A DNA stretch of 64,000 nt from the NCBI GenBank assembly GCA_018222585.1, contig JAAFAB010000003.1, positions 185,781-249,780 of the forward strand. Direction: 5' to 3'. The notes under the pieces were generated by a model. That model saw only the letters and a list, made by a program, of their open reading frames with translations, did no database searches and was not told the origin of the DNA. The DNA is from Paracoccaceae bacterium. Lineage in GTDB: Bacteria; Pseudomonadota; Alphaproteobacteria; Rhodobacterales; Rhodobacteraceae. Shown piece by piece: positions 46,785 through 55,988 of the stretch (position 1 is its first letter; each line of letters begins with the position of its first letter). The position numbers were made by a program, and so were the translations under genes.

Positions 46785-47669
46785 ATGAGCGAATATACCC
46801 TCACCGTGACCTGCCCGACGCAGCGCGGCATCGTTGCCAAGATCTCGGGCTACCTGGCCGAGAACGGCTGCAACATCACCGACCTGGCGCAGTTTGACGA
46901 CACGATCACCGGGCGCTTCTTCAGCCGCGTGACCTTCGTCAGCGAAGAGGGCGCGGGGATCGACGAGCTGCGGGACGGCTTCGGTGAGGTCGCGGGCGAA
47001 TTCGACATGGAGTGGAAGTTCCACGATCCCTCCGAGCGGATGAAGGTGATCATCATGGTCTCGCGCTTCGGGCATTGCCTGAACGACCTGCTCTACCGCG
47101 CCCGCATCGGGGCGCTGCCGATCGACGTTGTGGCGGTGATCAGCAACCACATGGATTACCAGAAGGTCGTGGTGAACCAGGACATCCCGTTCCACTGCAT
47201 CAAGGTCACGAAAGAGAACAAACCCCAGGCCGAATCCGCAATCATGGACGTGGTGCGCGAGACAGGCGCCGAGCTGATCGTGCTGGCGCGCTACATGCAG
47301 ATCCTCTCGGACGAGATGTGCCAGAAGATGTCGGGGCGGATCATCAACATCCACCATTCGTTCCTGCCCTCTTTCAAGGGCGCCAACCCCTACAAGCAAG
47401 CGTATGAGCGCGGCGTGAAGCTGATCGGCGCGACCTCGCATTACGTGACCGCCGACCTCGACGAGGGTCCGATCATCGAGCAGGACACCGTGCGGGTGAC
47501 TCATGCGCAATCGCCCTCGGATTATGTCTCACTGGGCCGTGACGTGGAAAGCCAGGTGCTGGCCCGCGCGATCCACGCGCATATCCACCACCGCGTCTTC
47601 CTGAACGGCAACAAGACGGTGGTCTTCCCAGCCTCGCCGGGATCCTACGCGTCCGAGCGTATGGGGTAA
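46785..47669 (+). CDS. purU: Formyltetrahydrofolate deformylase
   Basis: N-terminal ACT-like domain (YTLTVTCPTQRGIVAKISGYLAENGCNITDLAQFDD) and formyltransferase-like domain (INIHHSFLPSFKGANPYKQAYERGVKLIGATSHYVTADLDEGPIIEQD). Confidence 0.95.
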   Translation: MSEYTLTVTCPTQRGIVAKISGYLAENGCNITDLAQFDDTITGRFFSRVTFVSEEGAGIDELRDGFGEVAGEFDMEWKFHDPSERMKVIIMVSRFGHCLNDLLYRARIGALPIDVVAVISNHMDYQKVVVNQDIPFHCIKVTKENKPQAESAIMDVVRETGAELIVLARYMQILSDEMCQKMSGRIINIHHSFLPSFKGANPYKQAYERGVKLIGATSHYVTADLDEGPIIEQDTVRVTHAQSPSDYVSLGRDVESQVLARAIHAHIHHRVFLNGNKTVVFPASPGSYASERMG

Positions 47670-47790
47670 GCCGTGGCCCATGCCGCCAAGGCGGCATGGA
47701 TGAAACGCTCCGGGGGGGGCGCGTTTGAAGCCGCGCAGGCGGCGGGCGCAAGCCCGTCGCCGGGGGTGCGGTTGACAGAAGCACCGCCCC

Positions 47791-47848
47791 GTAGGCTGGA
47801 TGCCAATCCACCTTTAGAGGCCGGAAGGTGGATTGGCATCCACCCTAC
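47791..47848. repeat. Long inverted repeat built from two GGTGGAT palindromes
   Basis: GTAGGCTGGATGCCAATCCACCTT - 10 nt - AAGGTGGATTGGCATCCACCCTAC; 24-bp arms with one mismatch. Confidence 0.75.
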
Positions 47849-48156
47849 ACATTCAGGCCCCCTTAGGCGCGGGGCATCAGCCCCGGGCCGCGCCCGACCC
47901 TCCCCCCGGGAGGGCGCATTGGCGGTGTCGGAAGATAGGGACGCGGCGTGGATGCTTCGAGGCAAGCACACCAGCCCAAGGTCCCGATGCGCCCACCCAG
48001 GGTCGGGCGCGGCCCTCCGTCCTGCCAGCCTCACCTACTGCCGATCACCGCGCGGAGCAGGCCGCTCGCGCAAGGTGGGAGCCATCCCATCATGACGACA
48101 CCTTCCCTCTGCCGCCACGACATGCTCTTTTACTCCGACCAACGGAGAAAGCCCGC

Positions 48157-48801
48157 GTGACCGACACCCCCGAGAAACCGGCCAGACTGCGCCAGAACCC
48201 CCATGCGCTGCGCGAAACCCGAGAGAAGAACCTGGAGGTCGCCATCGGGCGCCAGGTCCGCGAGCTGCGCAAGCGGCAGCGGATGACCGGCACCGACCTG
48301 GCACAGGCGGCGGGGCTGTCGGTCGGGATGCTGTCAAAAATCGAGAACGGCGTGATCTCTCCCTCCCTCGCCACCCTGCAGACCCTCGCCAATGCCCTGC
48401 GGGTGCCGCTGGTGCAGCTCTTCTCGGGTTACGAGGAGGTGCGCGGCTGCGTCCACACCAAGGCCGGCAAGGGCGTCGAAGTCGACCGCGAGGGCACCCG
48501 CGCCGGGCACCAGTACAACCTTCTGGGACATATCGGCTCGAACAACTCGGGCGTGGTGGTCGAGCCCTACCTGATCTCGCTGACCTCCGACAGCGACCGT
48601 TTCCCCACCTTCCAGCACGAGGGGATCGAAATGCTCTACATGATCGAGGGCCTGCTGGATTACCGTCACGGAGACCAGCTCTACCGGCTCGAACCGGGGG
48701 ACACGCTGCTCTTCGACTCGGATGCCCCGCATGGGCCCGAGGGCCTCGTGGCCTTCCCCATCCGCTACCTGTCGATCATCACCTATCCCCAGCAGAAATA
48801 G
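48157..48801 (+). CDS. XRE family regulator with C-terminal cupin
   Basis: HTH VRELRKRQRMTGTDLAQAAGLSVGMLSKIENGVISPSLATLQTLANAL; cupin MLYMIEGLLDYRHGDQLYRLEPGDTLLFDSDAPHGP. GTG start. Confidence 0.9.
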   Translation: MTDTPEKPARLRQNPHALRETREKNLEVAIGRQVRELRKRQRMTGTDLAQAAGLSVGMLSKIENGVISPSLATLQTLANALRVPLVQLFSGYEEVRGCVHTKAGKGVEVDREGTRAGHQYNLLGHIGSNNSGVVVEPYLISLTSDSDRFPTFQHEGIEMLYMIEGLLDYRHGDQLYRLEPGDTLLFDSDAPHGPEGLVAFPIRYLSIITYPQQK

Positions 48802-48815
48802 CCCTGCCCGAATTT

Positions 48816-48869
48816 TCAGCAGATATTTCCCCGACGCCAGAAGGGTTTCGGGGAAGCCCTGCTGATTTT
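48816..48869 (+). terminator. Terminator after the XRE-cupin gene
   Basis: Nested stems TCAGCAG/CTGCTGA and TTCCCCGA/TCGGGGAA, followed by TTTT. Confidence 0.6.
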
Positions 48870-48885
48870 CCCAAGGTGAGATTTA

Positions 48886-48902
48886 TTTTCTTGAAGAGAA
48901 AA
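48886..48902. promoter_or_regulatory. Candidate operator in the mgs promoter region
   Basis: TTTTCT-TGAAG-AGAAAA palindrome in an AT-rich gap upstream of mgsA. Confidence 0.35.
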
Positions 48903-48971
48903 CCTCTTTCCAGTTAGGAAACCACCAGGGGCCTCCGCAAGTGCCCTGCCCCTGGACTATGGAGAGAGAAC

Positions 48972-49856
48972 ATGTGTGGCATCGTTGGCCTCTTCCTCAA
49001 GAAGGATGAGCTGCGCCCCCGTCTGGGCGACATGCTGACCGATATGCTGATCACCATGACCGACCGCGGCCCCGACTCTGCCGGGATCGCGATCTATGGC
49101 GACGCGGCAGAGGGTCTGAAATTCACCGTGCAATCGGATGACCCTACGGCCTTCGACGGCCTCGCCGAGGCGCTGGAAAGCGCGCTTGGCACGGCGATCC
49201 CTGTGACACTGAAGGACACCCACGCCGTGCTGCTGGTGCCTGCCGAACAGCGGGCCGCCGCGACCGAGTTGCTGGAAGGCCGGGGTCTGCGCATCATGGG
49301 CATCGGCGAGGCGATGGAGATCTTCAAGGAGGTCGGCCTGCCCAAGGATGTGGCGGCCCGTTTCGGCCTTCGCGAGATGGGCGGCAGCCACGGCATCGGC
49401 CATACCCGCATGGCGACCGAAAGCGCCGTGACCACCCTTGGCGCGCACCCCTTCTCGACCGCCGAGGACCAGTGCCTTGTCCACAATGGCAGCCTGTCGA
49501 ACCACAACGACATGCGCCGCAAGCTGGCCAGGAAAGGCGTCTTCACCAAGACCGAGAACGATACCGAGGTGGGCGCGGCCTATATCAGCTCGCGGATCGC
49601 GGAAGGTGCGACCCTGGGCGAGGCGCTGGAAGGCACGCTGAAGGATCTCGACGGCTTCTTCACCTTCGTCACCGGCACCCGCAACGGCTTCGGCGTCGTG
49701 CGCGATCCGATCGCCTGCAAGCCCGCCGTCATGGCCGAGACCGACGATTATGTCGCCTTCGCCTCTGAATACCGCGCCTTCGCCGACCTGCCGGGCATCG
49801 AATCCGCCCGCGTCTGGGAACCCGAACCCGCCACCGTCTACTTCTGGGAGCGCTGA
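48972..49856 (+). CDS. mgsA: N-methylglutamate synthase subunit A (class II glutamine amidotransferase; GlxB-like)
   Basis: MCGIVGLFLKKDELRPRLGDMLTDMLITMTDRGPDSAGIAIYG; HGIGHTRMATESAVT; in a cluster with gmaS and mgdABCD. Confidence 0.88.
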   Translation: MCGIVGLFLKKDELRPRLGDMLTDMLITMTDRGPDSAGIAIYGDAAEGLKFTVQSDDPTAFDGLAEALESALGTAIPVTLKDTHAVLLVPAEQRAAATELLEGRGLRIMGIGEAMEIFKEVGLPKDVAARFGLREMGGSHGIGHTRMATESAVTTLGAHPFSTAEDQCLVHNGSLSNHNDMRRKLARKGVFTKTENDTEVGAAYISSRIAEGATLGEALEGTLKDLDGFFTFVTGTRNGFGVVRDPIACKPAVMAETDDYVAFASEYRAFADLPGIESARVWEPEPATVYFWER

Positions 49857-49858
49857 TC

Positions 49859-50542
49859 ATGCCGACCCTCGACATGTCCAGAACCGAACTGCGCGAGGTC
49901 AATGCGACCCTGCAGGCGGCCGCTAAGGCCCAGGCCAACGAGCCTTTCGAGATCACCAACCCGCGCGGCGCACATGCCGTGGCCTGCGGCCTTGATGGCG
50001 CGCTGGAGGTCACCGTGAAGGGCTCCACCGGCTATTACTGCGCCGGGATGAACAAGGATGCGACGATCCACGTCGAAGGTTCCGCCGGTCCCGGCGTGGC
50101 CGAGAACATGATGTCGGGCACCGTGGTCATCGACGGCGATGCCAGCCAGTACGCCGGCGCCACCGGCCATGGCGGCCTGCTGGTGATCAAGGGCAATGCT
50201 TCCTCGCGCTGCGGAATCTCGATGAAGGGCATCGACATCGTGGTGCATGGCTCCATCGGCCACATGTCCGCCTTCATGGCGCAGAAGGGCAACCTGGTGG
50301 TGCTGGGTGATGCGGGCGATGCGCTTGGCGACTCGCTCTACGAGGCGCGCCTCTTCGTGCGCGGCTCGGTCAAATCCCTCGGCGCCGACTGCGTCGAGAA
50401 GGAGATGCGCCCCGAACACCTGCAAATCCTCGCCGATCTGCTGGCCAAGGCCGGGGCCGACGCCAAGCCCGAAGAGTTCAAGCGCTACGGCTCTGCCCGC
50501 ACGCTCTACAATTTCAACATCGACAACGCCGACGCGTATTGA
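49859..50542 (+). CDS. mgsB: N-methylglutamate synthase subunit B (GltB C-terminal-like; GlxC-like)
   Basis: GXXGXXXG repeats: GSTGYYCAGMNKDATIHVEGSAGPGVAENMMSGTVVIDGDASQYAGATGHGGLLVIKG. Confidence 0.87.
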   Translation: MPTLDMSRTELREVNATLQAAAKAQANEPFEITNPRGAHAVACGLDGALEVTVKGSTGYYCAGMNKDATIHVEGSAGPGVAENMMSGTVVIDGDASQYAGATGHGGLLVIKGNASSRCGISMKGIDIVVHGSIGHMSAFMAQKGNLVVLGDAGDALGDSLYEARLFVRGSVKSLGADCVEKEMRPEHLQILADLLAKAGADAKPEEFKRYGSARTLYNFNIDNADAY

Positions 50543-51876
50543 GGGGACCGGCCATGAGCACTCCTACCACCGAACCGCGCCAGTCCTGGACCTTCTCGAA
50601 GGAAACCAACGCCGAGATCCGCCGCGCGGCGGCCACCGGCATCTACGACATCCGCGGCGGCGGGGCGAAGCGGCGGGTGCCGCATTTCGACGACCTGCTG
50701 TTCCTCGGCGCCTCGATTTCCCGCTACCCGCTGGAAGGGTATCGTGAAAAATGTGACACCGCTGTCACCCTCGGCACCCGCTTCGCCAAGACGCCGATCG
50801 AGCTGAAGATCCCGATCACCATCGCGGGCATGTCCTTCGGATCGCTCTCGGGCCCGGCGAAAGAGGCGCTTGGCCGTGGCGCCACGCTGGCCGGCACCTC
50901 GACCACCACCGGCGACGGCGGCATGACCGAGGAAGAGCGCGGGCACAGCGAAAAGCTGGTCTACCAGTATCTGCCCTCGCGCTACGGGATGAACCCCGAT
51001 GACCTGCGCCGTGCGGACGCCATCGAAGTGGTCGTCGGCCAGGGCGCCAAGCCCGGCGGCGGCGGCATGTTGCTGGGTCAGAAGATCACCGAGCGGGTCG
51101 CCGGGATGCGCGACCTGCCGCAAGGCATCGACCAGCGGTCCGCCTGCCGTCACCCGGACTGGACCGGCCCGGACGATCTGGAAATCAAGATCCTCGAACT
51201 GCGCGAGATCACCAACTGGGAAAAGCCGATCTACGTCAAAATCGGTGGCGCGCGGCCCTACTACGACACGGCGCTGGCCGCCAAGGCAGGCGCGGACGTG
51301 ATCGTGCTGGACGGCATGCAGGGCGGCACCGCCGCGACTCAGGATGTCTTCATCGAGCATGTCGGCCAGCCGACGCTGGCCTGTATCCGCCCCGCCGTGC
51401 AGGCGCTGCAGGATCTGGGTCTGCACCGCGAGGTGCAGCTGATCGTCTCGGGCGGTATCCGCACCGGGGCGGACGTGGCCAAGGCGCTGGCACTTGGCGC
51501 CGATGCGGTCTCCATCGGTACCGCCGCGCTGGTGGCGCTTGGCGACAATGACCCGAAGTGGGAAGACGAGTACCGGAAGCTGGGCACGACCGCCGGGTCC
51601 TATGACGATTGGCACGAGGGTCGCGACCCCGCCGGCATCACCACCCAGGACCCCGAGCTGATGGCGCGCCTGGATCCCGAGGCCGCCGGACGCCGGCTGC
51701 GCAACTACCTCAACGTGCTGACGCTGGAATGCCAGACCCTCGCCCGGGCCTGCGGCAAGAGCCATGTGCACAATCTTGAGCCGGAAGACCTCTGCGCGCT
51801 GACGATGGAAGCCGCGGCCATGGCGCAGGTGCCGCTTGCCGGCACAAACTGGTGGCCGGGCAAACCGGGCTTCTGA
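50539..51876 (+). CDS. mgsC: N-methylglutamate synthase subunit C (FMN-binding glutamate synthase domain; GlxD-like)
   Basis: ITIAGMSFGSLSGPAKEALGRGATLAGTSTTTGDGGM, VIVLDGMQGGTAATQDVFIEHVGQPTLACI, VSGGIRTGADVAKALALGADAVSIGTAALVALG. The start could be the ATG at 50554. Confidence 0.9.
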   Translation: MRGPAMSTPTTEPRQSWTFSKETNAEIRRAAATGIYDIRGGGAKRRVPHFDDLLFLGASISRYPLEGYREKCDTAVTLGTRFAKTPIELKIPITIAGMSFGSLSGPAKEALGRGATLAGTSTTTGDGGMTEEERGHSEKLVYQYLPSRYGMNPDDLRRADAIEVVVGQGAKPGGGGMLLGQKITERVAGMRDLPQGIDQRSACRHPDWTGPDDLEIKILELREITNWEKPIYVKIGGARPYYDTALAAKAGADVIVLDGMQGGTAATQDVFIEHVGQPTLACIRPAVQALQDLGLHREVQLIVSGGIRTGADVAKALALGADAVSIGTAALVALGDNDPKWEDEYRKLGTTAGSYDDWHEGRDPAGITTQDPELMARLDPEAAGRRLRNYLNVLTLECQTLARACGKSHVHNLEPEDLCALTMEAAAMAQVPLAGTNWWPGKPGF

Positions 51877-51928
51877 GCAGGCGGCGGGGAGCACTCCCCG
51901 CCGTTCCCCGTTCAGGCAGGCGCGGGAC

Positions 51929-51946
51929 GGTGGGATCTCTCCCACC
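51929..51946. repeat. GGTGGRAT-type short palindrome, copy 5
   Basis: GGTGGGATCTCTCCCACC. Confidence 0.5.
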
Positions 51947-51967
51947 CTGCGCCAGCCCCAACCTCAG

Positions 51968-51985
51968 GGTGGATGCCACTCCACC
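51968..51985. repeat. GGTGGRAT-type short palindrome, copy 6
   Basis: GGTGGATGCCACTCCACC. Confidence 0.5.
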
Positions 51986-52040
51986 GATCGACAAAACGAC
52001 AGGGGGCGAACCCCGCGACCCGACAGGGAAAGGACATGCA

Positions 52041-53357
52041 ATGACGGATCTCGCAGCCTTCGCGAAAGAGAAGGGCGTCAAGTACTTCATGATCTCCTAC
52101 ACCGACCTCTTCGGCGGCCAGCGGGCGAAACTCGTCCCCGCCCAGGCCATCGGGGATATGGTCGAGGATGGTGCGGGCTTTGCAGGCTTTGCCACCTGGC
52201 TGGACTTGACCCCCGCCCATCCCGACATGCTGGCGGTGCCGGACCCCTCGACCGTGATCCAGCTGCCCTGGAGGCCCGAGGTCGCCTGGGTTGCCGCCAA
52301 CTGCGTGATGGAGGGCGAGGATGTCGCCCAGGCCCCGCGCAACGTGCTGCGCAAGCTTGTCGACGAAGCCGCCAAGGAAGGCCTGCGCGTCAAGACCGGC
52401 ATCGAGGCCGAGTTCTTCCTGCTCACGCCTGAAGGCGACGTGATCTCCGATCCCTTCGATACCGCCGAGAAGCCCTGTTACGACCAGCAGGCCGTGATGC
52501 GCCGCTATGACGTGATCGCCGAGGTCTGCGACTACATGCTGGACCTGGGCTGGGGCCCCTACCAGAACGACCACGAGGACGCCAACGGCCAGTTCGAGAT
52601 GAACTGGGAATTCGACGACGCCCTGGTCACCGCCGACCGCCACAGCTTCTTCAAGTTCATGGTCAAGTCGGTGGCCGAAAAACACGGCTTCCGCGCCACC
52701 TTCATGCCCAAGCCCATCGAGGGCCTGACGGGCAACGGCTGCCACGCCCATATCTCGGTCTGGGATCTGGACGGCAAGACCAACGCCTTTGCCGGTGACG
52801 CCGGCGGCCAGATCGGCGAGGTCGGCCTGTCCGAGCGCGGCGGCCACTTCCTGGGCGGCATCATGAAGCACGCCGAGGCGCTGGCGGCCCTGACAAACCC
52901 GACGGTGAACAGCTACAAGCGCATCAACGCGCCGCGCACCATGTCGGGCGCCACCTGGGCGCCGAACACCGTCACCTGGACCGGCAACAACCGCACCCAC
53001 ATGGTGCGCGTCCCCGGCCCCGGCCGCTTCGAGCTGCGCCTGCCCGACGGTGCCACCAACCCCTACCTGCTGCAGGCGGTGATCATCGCAGCGGGTCTCT
53101 CGGGCATCCGCTCCAAGGCCGATCCGGGGCCGCGCCACGACATCGACATGTATGCGGAGGGCCACACGATCACCGACGCCCCGCGCCTGCCGCTGAACCT
53201 GCTGGACGCGATCCGCAATTTCCAGGCGGACGAAGAGCTTCAGGCGATGCTGGGCAAGGCGTTCTCGGTCTCCTACGCCAAGATGAAGATGCAGGAATGG
53301 AACAGCTTCGTGTCCCACTTCTCCCGCTGGGAGAAGGACAACACGCTGGATATCTGA
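52041..53357 (+). CDS. gmaS: Gamma-glutamylmethylamide synthetase (glutamine synthetase family)
   Basis: GS-fold: YFMISYTDLFGGQRAKLVPAQAIG, TGIEAEFFLL, NGCHAHISVWD, NAPRTMSGATWAPNTVTWTGNNRTHMVRVPGPGRFELRLPDGATNPYLLQA. Confidence 0.88.
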   Translation: MTDLAAFAKEKGVKYFMISYTDLFGGQRAKLVPAQAIGDMVEDGAGFAGFATWLDLTPAHPDMLAVPDPSTVIQLPWRPEVAWVAANCVMEGEDVAQAPRNVLRKLVDEAAKEGLRVKTGIEAEFFLLTPEGDVISDPFDTAEKPCYDQQAVMRRYDVIAEVCDYMLDLGWGPYQNDHEDANGQFEMNWEFDDALVTADRHSFFKFMVKSVAEKHGFRATFMPKPIEGLTGNGCHAHISVWDLDGKTNAFAGDAGGQIGEVGLSERGGHFLGGIMKHAEALAALTNPTVNSYKRINAPRTMSGATWAPNTVTWTGNNRTHMVRVPGPGRFELRLPDGATNPYLLQAVIIAAGLSGIRSKADPGPRHDIDMYAEGHTITDAPRLPLNLLDAIRNFQADEELQAMLGKAFSVSYAKMKMQEWNSFVSHFSRWEKDNTLDI

Positions 53358-53394
53358 CCGAACCTCTCCCCGTTGGCCGCAAGGCCAGCGACTT

Positions 53395-53422
53395 GGCCCG
53401 GACATCTGTCCGGGCCTTTTTT
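53395..53422 (+). terminator. Rho-independent terminator after gmaS
   Basis: GGCCCGGAC-ATCT-GTCCGGGCC-TTTTTT. Confidence 0.85.
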
Positions 53423-53432
53423 GTCGGGGGGA

Positions 53433-54395
53433 TCAACCCCGCACCCCGCTCGGCGCCTGGCCGTAGGCCTTCCCGAAGGCTTCGGCGAAATGGGCCTGGC
53501 TGACAAAGCCGGTCATCTGCGCGATCTCGCCCACCGACAGGCCGGGGCGCGCCAGCAACTCTTTCGCCGTGGCCAGGCGGATACCCCGGTAGAGCGCCAT
53601 CACCGACAGTCCCGTCGCCGCGCGGGTCTGGCGTTGCAGCTGGCGAGACGAAAGCCCCGACAGACCCGCCAGTTGCCCCAGGTCCAGCGGGTCGGCGATA
53701 TGGCTCTCCATCAGCGCGACAGCGGCCTCGACGGCGGCGGGCAGGTCTCCGTAGCGGGCCGCCAGAGAGCCCTGCTGCGGCGCGTCGGGAGGGCGGATCT
53801 CGGTCTGGATGAACCAGTCGGCGATGCGCTGCGCAAAGCGGGTGCCATGGTCGCGGGCGATCACCGCGTGCATCATGTCCAGCGGAGAGGTCCCCCCGGC
53901 GCAGGTGTAGCGGTCGCGGTCGATCAGGAACAGGCGGCGTTCCAGCAGCAGGGCGGGCCAGGCGGCGCGGATCTCGGCCTCGTGGTGCCAGTGGGCGGTG
54001 AAACGGTAACCCTCCAGCAACCCGGCAGAGGCCAGCACCACCGCCCCGCCCGAGATCCCGCCAAGCGCCACCCCGGCCCGCGCCTGCCGGCCCAGCCAGG
54101 CGAACAACGCCGGATCCCGCAGCGCCATCGGGTCGCCCCCCGCCACGACAAACAGCATGTCCAGATGGCCGGGCGCCTGCGTGTAGGGCACCGAAGGGAA
54201 GGCCGCGCCGACCGAAGAGCGCCCCTCGTTCCCCGGCCGGTGCAGCGTCTGCATCTCGTAGAGCGGCGCGGGGGCGAACAGATTCGCGGCCCGGAACGGC
54301 TCCATCGCGGCGGCGGTGGACATCAGCGCATAGCCATCCAGCAGCAGGAAGCCGAGCCTGCGCGCTTGTCCTTCTTGCGAAACTCTATGTCCCAT
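53433..54395 (-). CDS. GlxA-type AraC family regulator with DJ-1/PfpI-like N-terminus
   Basis: LGFLLLDGYALMSTAAAMEPFRAAN; ALGGISGGAVVLASAGLLEGYRFTAHW; AraC HTH LGQLAGLSGLSSRQLQRQTRAATGLSVMALYRGIRLATAKELL. Confidence 0.9.
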   Translation of the reverse strand: MGHRVSQEGQARRLGFLLLDGYALMSTAAAMEPFRAANLFAPAPLYEMQTLHRPGNEGRSSVGAAFPSVPYTQAPGHLDMLFVVAGGDPMALRDPALFAWLGRQARAGVALGGISGGAVVLASAGLLEGYRFTAHWHHEAEIRAAWPALLLERRLFLIDRDRYTCAGGTSPLDMMHAVIARDHGTRFAQRIADWFIQTEIRPPDAPQQGSLAARYGDLPAAVEAAVALMESHIADPLDLGQLAGLSGLSSRQLQRQTRAATGLSVMALYRGIRLATAKELLARPGLSVGEIAQMTGFVSQAHFAEAFGKAYGQAPSGVRG

Positions 54396-54454
54396 AAACG
54401 AAAGATATGCCGCAGGTCGCGCGGTATCACAAGGAGACAGGCAAGGGATGCGAC

Positions 54455-55705
54455 ATGCGGTTTTCCGGCTTCAAGGTGGTGAAAGAGGCGCTGACCGGGC
54501 ACAGGGGCTGGAAGCCCCTGTGGCGCGATCCGGCACCACAGACCCATTACGACATCATCATCGTCGGCGGCGGCGGCCACGGGCTTGCCACCGCCTACCA
54601 CCTTGCCGCCACCTTCGGGCAGGCCCGTATCGCGGTGCTGGAAAAGGGCTGGCTGGGTGGCGGCAACATCGGGCGCAACACCACGATCATCCGCTCGAAC
54701 TACCTGCTACCGGGCAATGAACCCTTTTACGAGTTCTCCATGAAGCTCTGGGAGAGCATGGAGCAGGCCCTGAACTTCAACGCCATGGTCAGCCAGCGCG
54801 GCATCCTCAACCTGTGCCATACGGATGCGCAGCGTGATGCCTTCCGCCGACGCGGCAACGCCATGCTGCTGGCCGGCGCCGATGCCGAGCTGCTGGACCG
54901 CGACGGCGTGCGCGCCATGGCGCCCTTCCTGAACTTCGACAACGCCCGCTTCCCGATCAAGGGCGGGCTGCTGCAACGGCGCGCCGGCACGGCGCGGCAC
55001 GACGGTGTCGCCTGGGGCTATGCCCGCGCCGCCGACCAGCGCGGCGTCGACATCCTCCAGAACTGCGAAGTGACCGGCTTCCGCATCGAGAACGGCACCG
55101 TGAAGGGGGTCGAGACCTCGCGCGGGTACATCGGCGCGGGGAAGGTCGGCGTCGCCGTGGCGGGCTCTTCCGGGCGGGTGATGCAGATGGCCGGGATGCG
55201 CCTGCCGATCGAAAGCCACGTCTTGCAGGCCTTCGTCAGCGAGGGGCTGAAGCCGGTGATCCCCGGCGTCATCACCTTCGGCGCGGGGCATTTCTATGTC
55301 AGCCAGTCCGACAAGGGCGGGCTGGTCTTCGGCGGCGACATCGACGGCTACAACTCCTACGCGCAGCGCGGCAACCTGCCGGTGGTCGAGGACGTGGCCG
55401 AGGGCGGCATGGCGCTGATGCCGATGATCGGCCGCGCCAGACTGCTGCGTATGTGGGGCGGCGTCATGGACATGTCGATGGACGGCTCGCCCATCTTGGA
55501 CCGTACGGATGTCGACGGTCTCTTCTTCAACGGCGGCTGGTGCTACGGCGGTTTCAAGGCCACCCCGGCCTCTGGCTACTGCTTCGCGCATCTGTTGGCC
55601 ACCGGCCGCCCGCACGAGACCGCCGCCGCCTACCGCCTGGACCGCTTCGCCCGCGGTCATGTCATCGACGAAAAGGGCGTTGGCGCCCAGCCCAACCTGC
55701 ACTGA
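54455..55705 (+). CDS. mgdA: N-methylglutamate dehydrogenase subunit A (sarcosine oxidase beta-like)
   Basis: SoxB-like: YDIIIVGGGGHGLATAYHLAATFGQARIAVLEKGWLGGGNIGRNTTIIRSNYL. Confidence 0.88.
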   Translation: MRFSGFKVVKEALTGHRGWKPLWRDPAPQTHYDIIIVGGGGHGLATAYHLAATFGQARIAVLEKGWLGGGNIGRNTTIIRSNYLLPGNEPFYEFSMKLWESMEQALNFNAMVSQRGILNLCHTDAQRDAFRRRGNAMLLAGADAELLDRDGVRAMAPFLNFDNARFPIKGGLLQRRAGTARHDGVAWGYARAADQRGVDILQNCEVTGFRIENGTVKGVETSRGYIGAGKVGVAVAGSSGRVMQMAGMRLPIESHVLQAFVSEGLKPVIPGVITFGAGHFYVSQSDKGGLVFGGDIDGYNSYAQRGNLPVVEDVAEGGMALMPMIGRARLLRMWGGVMDMSMDGSPILDRTDVDGLFFNGGWCYGGFKATPASGYCFAHLLATGRPHETAAAYRLDRFARGHVIDEKGVGAQPNLH

Positions 55706-55712
55706 GGTTCCC

Positions 55713-55988
55713 ATGCTGATTCCGCACCCGCTCCTCGGTCCGCGCGACGCGCAGGAGTTCACCTACCTCGGCGATGCCGCGCTGCTGAACCGCCCCGACC
55801 CCGCCTCGGGCACAGCCGCCTTCTGCGACTACGTCTACCTGCGCGACAATCCGGCGGGGACGCATCGAGAGTTGTGGTATCACGAGTACGGAGACCGCTC
55901 CTGGCTGCTGGTGACCCGGGACACGCTGAGCCATGAAATCCTCGACGTGCGGCTGGCCCGCGAGGTGAAGACAGGCGGCACGGCATGA
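55713..55988 (+). CDS. mgdB: N-methylglutamate dehydrogenase subunit B (sarcosine oxidase delta-like)
   Basis: SoxD-like small protein: MLIPHPLLGPRDAQEFTYLGDAAL...YVYLRDNPAGTHRELWYHEYGDRSWLLVTRDTLSHEI. Confidence 0.87.
   Translation: MLIPHPLLGPRDAQEFTYLGDAALLNRPDPASGTAAFCDYVYLRDNPAGTHRELWYHEYGDRSWLLVTRDTLSHEILDVRLAREVKTGGTA

Noticed and set aside
45411-47510. 699-aa minus-strand ORF over folD and purU
   Set aside because: Antisense to two clear enzymes; low-complexity His/Gly/Gln/Asp-rich translation typical of shadow ORFs.
48972-51876. Calling these genes generic glxBCD glutamate synthase-like subunits
   Set aside because: Directly followed by gmaS and mgdABCD, so N-methylglutamate synthase is the better-supported function, though sequence alone does not separate the two.
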